Source: Prevotellaceae bacterium (lineage in GTDB: Bacteria; Bacteroidota; Bacteroidia; Bacteroidales; UBA932). Taken from it: a stretch of DNA of 8,431 bases. A model generated the notes under the pieces. It was not told where the DNA came from. It was given only the letters and a program-made list of their open reading frames with translations, and did not search any database. How positions within the stretch are numbered: the first letter of the stretch is position 1; each line of letters begins with the position of its first letter. Position numbers and translations under genes: made by a program. The stretch spans positions 1-8,431 of the forward strand of contig JAISDK010000026.1 in the NCBI GenBank assembly GCA_031264875.1. The letters run 5' to 3'. Below are positions 6,856-8,431 of this stretch, one piece after another.

Positions 6856-8310
6856 TTAATATACCTCGACATTCGAAATCACGGGACAAGCCTTTGCATC
6901 AGTAAAATTAATCCTGATTTTCGGGGTGTCGACCGGAGATAATCCTATGATACGTTTATACCCTATGGTTGTACCTTTTGCCACCTGCATCCAGCTGTTA
7001 TCTTTCCATACTTCGATATCGAAAGCCTTGATGCGTTGCCCTAAGCGGATATATTCCTGAATAATCACGTAGTGAATTTTCTGTGATTTAGCCAAATCTA
7101 TTTCGAGAAAAGCCTTTAGAACATCATCGTTTGTTGCCCAGCAAGTTTCTTTATTTCCGTCGGTTACATTACTTGCGGCATAGGTTTTCGATTTTCCGCG
7201 ATAACTGTCTGTCGTTACTTTGGCTTGCGCTGCCAGATTGAGGGCAAAAGTTTTGTCAAGGAGTTTTTTCCATTCTTTTAGAGACTGAATATCGTTTTCG
7301 TGCAACAAACCGCGCTGGTCGGGCGGTATGTTCAACAGGAGATTGGCTCCGCGACCAACAGATTCCATATATATTTTAAACAGATTCTCAGGTGTTTTGA
7401 CTTTGGAATCTTCATTTTCGTGATAAAACCATCCCGGACGTATGGACACATCCACTTCGGCGGGAATCCACGACCGTCCATTCTCTTCTCCATGATTCAA
7501 CAGTTTGTTAATATGAGATTTTCCCGGATACAGCGAGTCCACATCAATAAGATTCCAGTTTGGATCGCCTGCATAACCGCTCTCGTTGCCGCACCAGCGA
7601 ATATCGGGTCCCGCATCGCTGAACATAACCGCTTTCGGAGCCAGTTCACGTACAATAGACTGAGTATTTGCCCAGTCGTAATACGTTTTATTGTCAATCT
7701 TTCTGGTTTCCCGTGCGCCTCCATAAAAACCGTCGCCACCGTTTGCTCCGTCGAACCATACCTCGAATATTTCTCCATAGCCGGCAAGCAGTTCGCGCAA
7801 CTGATTGCGATAATATGTAATATATTCAGGTTGCGCATACTGTGCGCTGTTTCTGTCCCATGGCGAGAGATATATTCCAAATTTCAAACCGTATTTTCGA
7901 CAGGCGTCGGAAACGGCCTTTACTATGTCGCCCCTGCCTCCCATGAAAGGTGAGTTTTTGAGCGAATGTTCGGTATATTTGCTTTGCCACAGACAGAAGC
8001 CGTCGTGATGTTTACAAGTCAAAATAAGAGCTTTCAGTCCTGCTTCCTTAATGTTTTTCACCCATTGTTCAGCGTCGAAACCTGTCGGGTTGAATATTGA
8101 AGGCTGTTCGTCGCCATAGCCCCATTCTTTGCCTGTGAAAGTGTTGGTTGTGAAATGTATAAAAGCATATTGCTCAAGTTCGTGCCATGCAAGCTGATAT
8201 TCATTGGGTACAGGTAATATTACCTGTGGCGGAGTTACTTCCTTTAAACATGAAGTAAAGAAAATCATAGTAACTGTACAGTAAAGAAATAAACGGTGAT
8301 AAATTCTCAT
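6856..8310 (-). CDS. GH29 alpha-L-fucosidase, lipoprotein, with C-terminal discoidin-like domain
   Basis: From the ATG at 8310 the protein is 484 residues. It starts MRIYHRLFLYCTVTMIFFTS and then Cys21, a lipoprotein signal (lipobox FFTSC), so the enzyme should be anchored at the periplasmic face or cell surface. The GH29 catalytic domain spans about 35-355: FIHFTTNTFTGKEWG; KHHDGFCLW with the substrate-binding His pair at 101-102; FGIYLSPWDRN; and VWFDGANG with the likely nucleophile Asp187. Then FSDAGPDIRWCGNESG contains the probable acid/base Glu243, and AEVDVSIRPGWFYH carries another conserved Glu285. This motif set suggests the 1,3/1,4-fucosidase subgroup (GH29-B). Residues about 360-484 resemble an F5/8-type carbohydrate-binding domain (SNVTDGNKETCW). 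An upstream ATG at 8337 would add nine residues and is less likely given the signal. The gene stands alone. Confidence 0.92.
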   Translation of the reverse strand: MRIYHRLFLYCTVTMIFFTSCLKEVTPPQVILPVPNEYQLAWHELEQYAFIHFTTNTFTGKEWGYGDEQPSIFNPTGFDAEQWVKNIKEAGLKALILTCKHHDGFCLWQSKYTEHSLKNSPFMGGRGDIVKAVSDACRKYGLKFGIYLSPWDRNSAQYAQPEYITYYRNQLRELLAGYGEIFEVWFDGANGGDGFYGGARETRKIDNKTYYDWANTQSIVRELAPKAVMFSDAGPDIRWCGNESGYAGDPNWNLIDVDSLYPGKSHINKLLNHGEENGRSWIPAEVDVSIRPGWFYHENEDSKVKTPENLFKIYMESVGRGANLLLNIPPDQRGLLHENDIQSLKEWKKLLDKTFALNLAAQAKVTTDSYRGKSKTYAASNVTDGNKETCWATNDDVLKAFLEIDLAKSQKIHYVIIQEYIRLGQRIKAFDIEVWKDNSWMQVAKGTTIGYKRIIGLSPVDTPKIRINFTDAKACPVISNVEVY

Positions 8311-8376
8311 AATATTAAAGCTAAAAAAATTATACATAACTCATTAATAAATAAAAGCAAACTTAATTTGCTGCGG

Positions 8377-8384
8377 CAAAGGTA
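8377..8384 (-). promoter_or_regulatory. Bacteroidota -7 element for the fucosidase gene (TACCTTTG)
   Basis: On the minus strand TACCTTTG is an exact match to TAnnTTTG. Transcription would start near 8370, about 60 bases before the ATG at 8310. No TTTG is seen at the -33 position, which suggests a weak or activator-dependent promoter. Confidence 0.5.
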
Positions 8385-8408
8385 AAACTTATTTTCATAT
8401 AACTCATG

Positions 8409-8429
8409 TTGCGAATATATTCGTAGCAA
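8409..8429. promoter_or_regulatory. Dyad upstream of the fucosidase promoter
   Basis: CGAATATATTCG (8412-8423) is a perfect 12-base palindrome flanked by TTG on the left and, after three bases, CAA on the right. It lies about 25-45 bases upstream of the -7 element, where an activator or sigma-region contact would fall. It could be an operator, but AT-rich palindromes also arise by chance and the window ends here. Confidence 0.3.
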
Positions 8430-8431
8430 TC

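Noticed and set aside
7300..7953. 217-codon plus-strand frame inside the fucosidase gene
   Set aside because: It is antisense to conserved GH29 motifs and has no recognisable features; a shadow frame.

Overview
The window looks like a chromosomal segment of a member of the Bacteroidota, most likely Bacteroidales. The evidence is a SusC/SusD outer-membrane glycan-uptake pair, a DNA-binding-like protein family typical of Bacteroidales, lipoprotein signals, AT-rich translation starts without strong Shine-Dalgarno sites, and several matches to the Bacteroidota -7 promoter element TAnnTTTG. I cannot name the species.

Layout from left to right. Bases 1-284 (minus) hold the first 94 codons of a SusD-like lipoprotein that runs off the left edge. 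Directly upstream of it in the same operon is a complete SusC-like TonB-dependent transporter (296-3535, minus). These two are probably the start of a polysaccharide utilization locus that continues to the left. Bases 3536-5031 form a low-coding, repeat-rich island. It holds two diverged copies of a hairpin-forming element (3727-3821 and 4937-5024), a 6 x 23 bp minisatellite (3916-4053), a short and probably C-terminally truncated gene of the Bacteroidales HU-like/DUF4469 type (4083-4493, minus), a minus-strand intrinsic terminator (4527-4566), a perfect 25-unit TG/CA microsatellite (4599-4648), a promoter-like element with a short gene start upstream of that tract (4649-4796), and a short GTAGAGACG palindrome (4906-4933).

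The right half is ordinary. argB (5032-5826, minus) is divergent from rdgB (5990-6577, plus). rdgB converges on a GH29 alpha-L-fucosidase lipoprotein gene (6856-8310, minus), with a strong hairpin between them. The fucosidase has its own promoter-like element near the right edge.

Functionally, SusC and SusD would bind and import a glycan across the outer membrane. The fucosidase would remove terminal fucose from host or plant glycans at the cell surface or in the periplasm, but it is not co-transcribed with the SusC/D pair and may be an orphan enzyme. ArgB and RdgB are housekeeping. The part most worth attention is the island at 3.7-5.0 kb, where a slippage-prone dinucleotide tract lies between a putative promoter and a terminator, upstream of a truncated regulator-like gene. 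No tRNA, rRNA, CRISPR array, transposase or integrase gene was seen.
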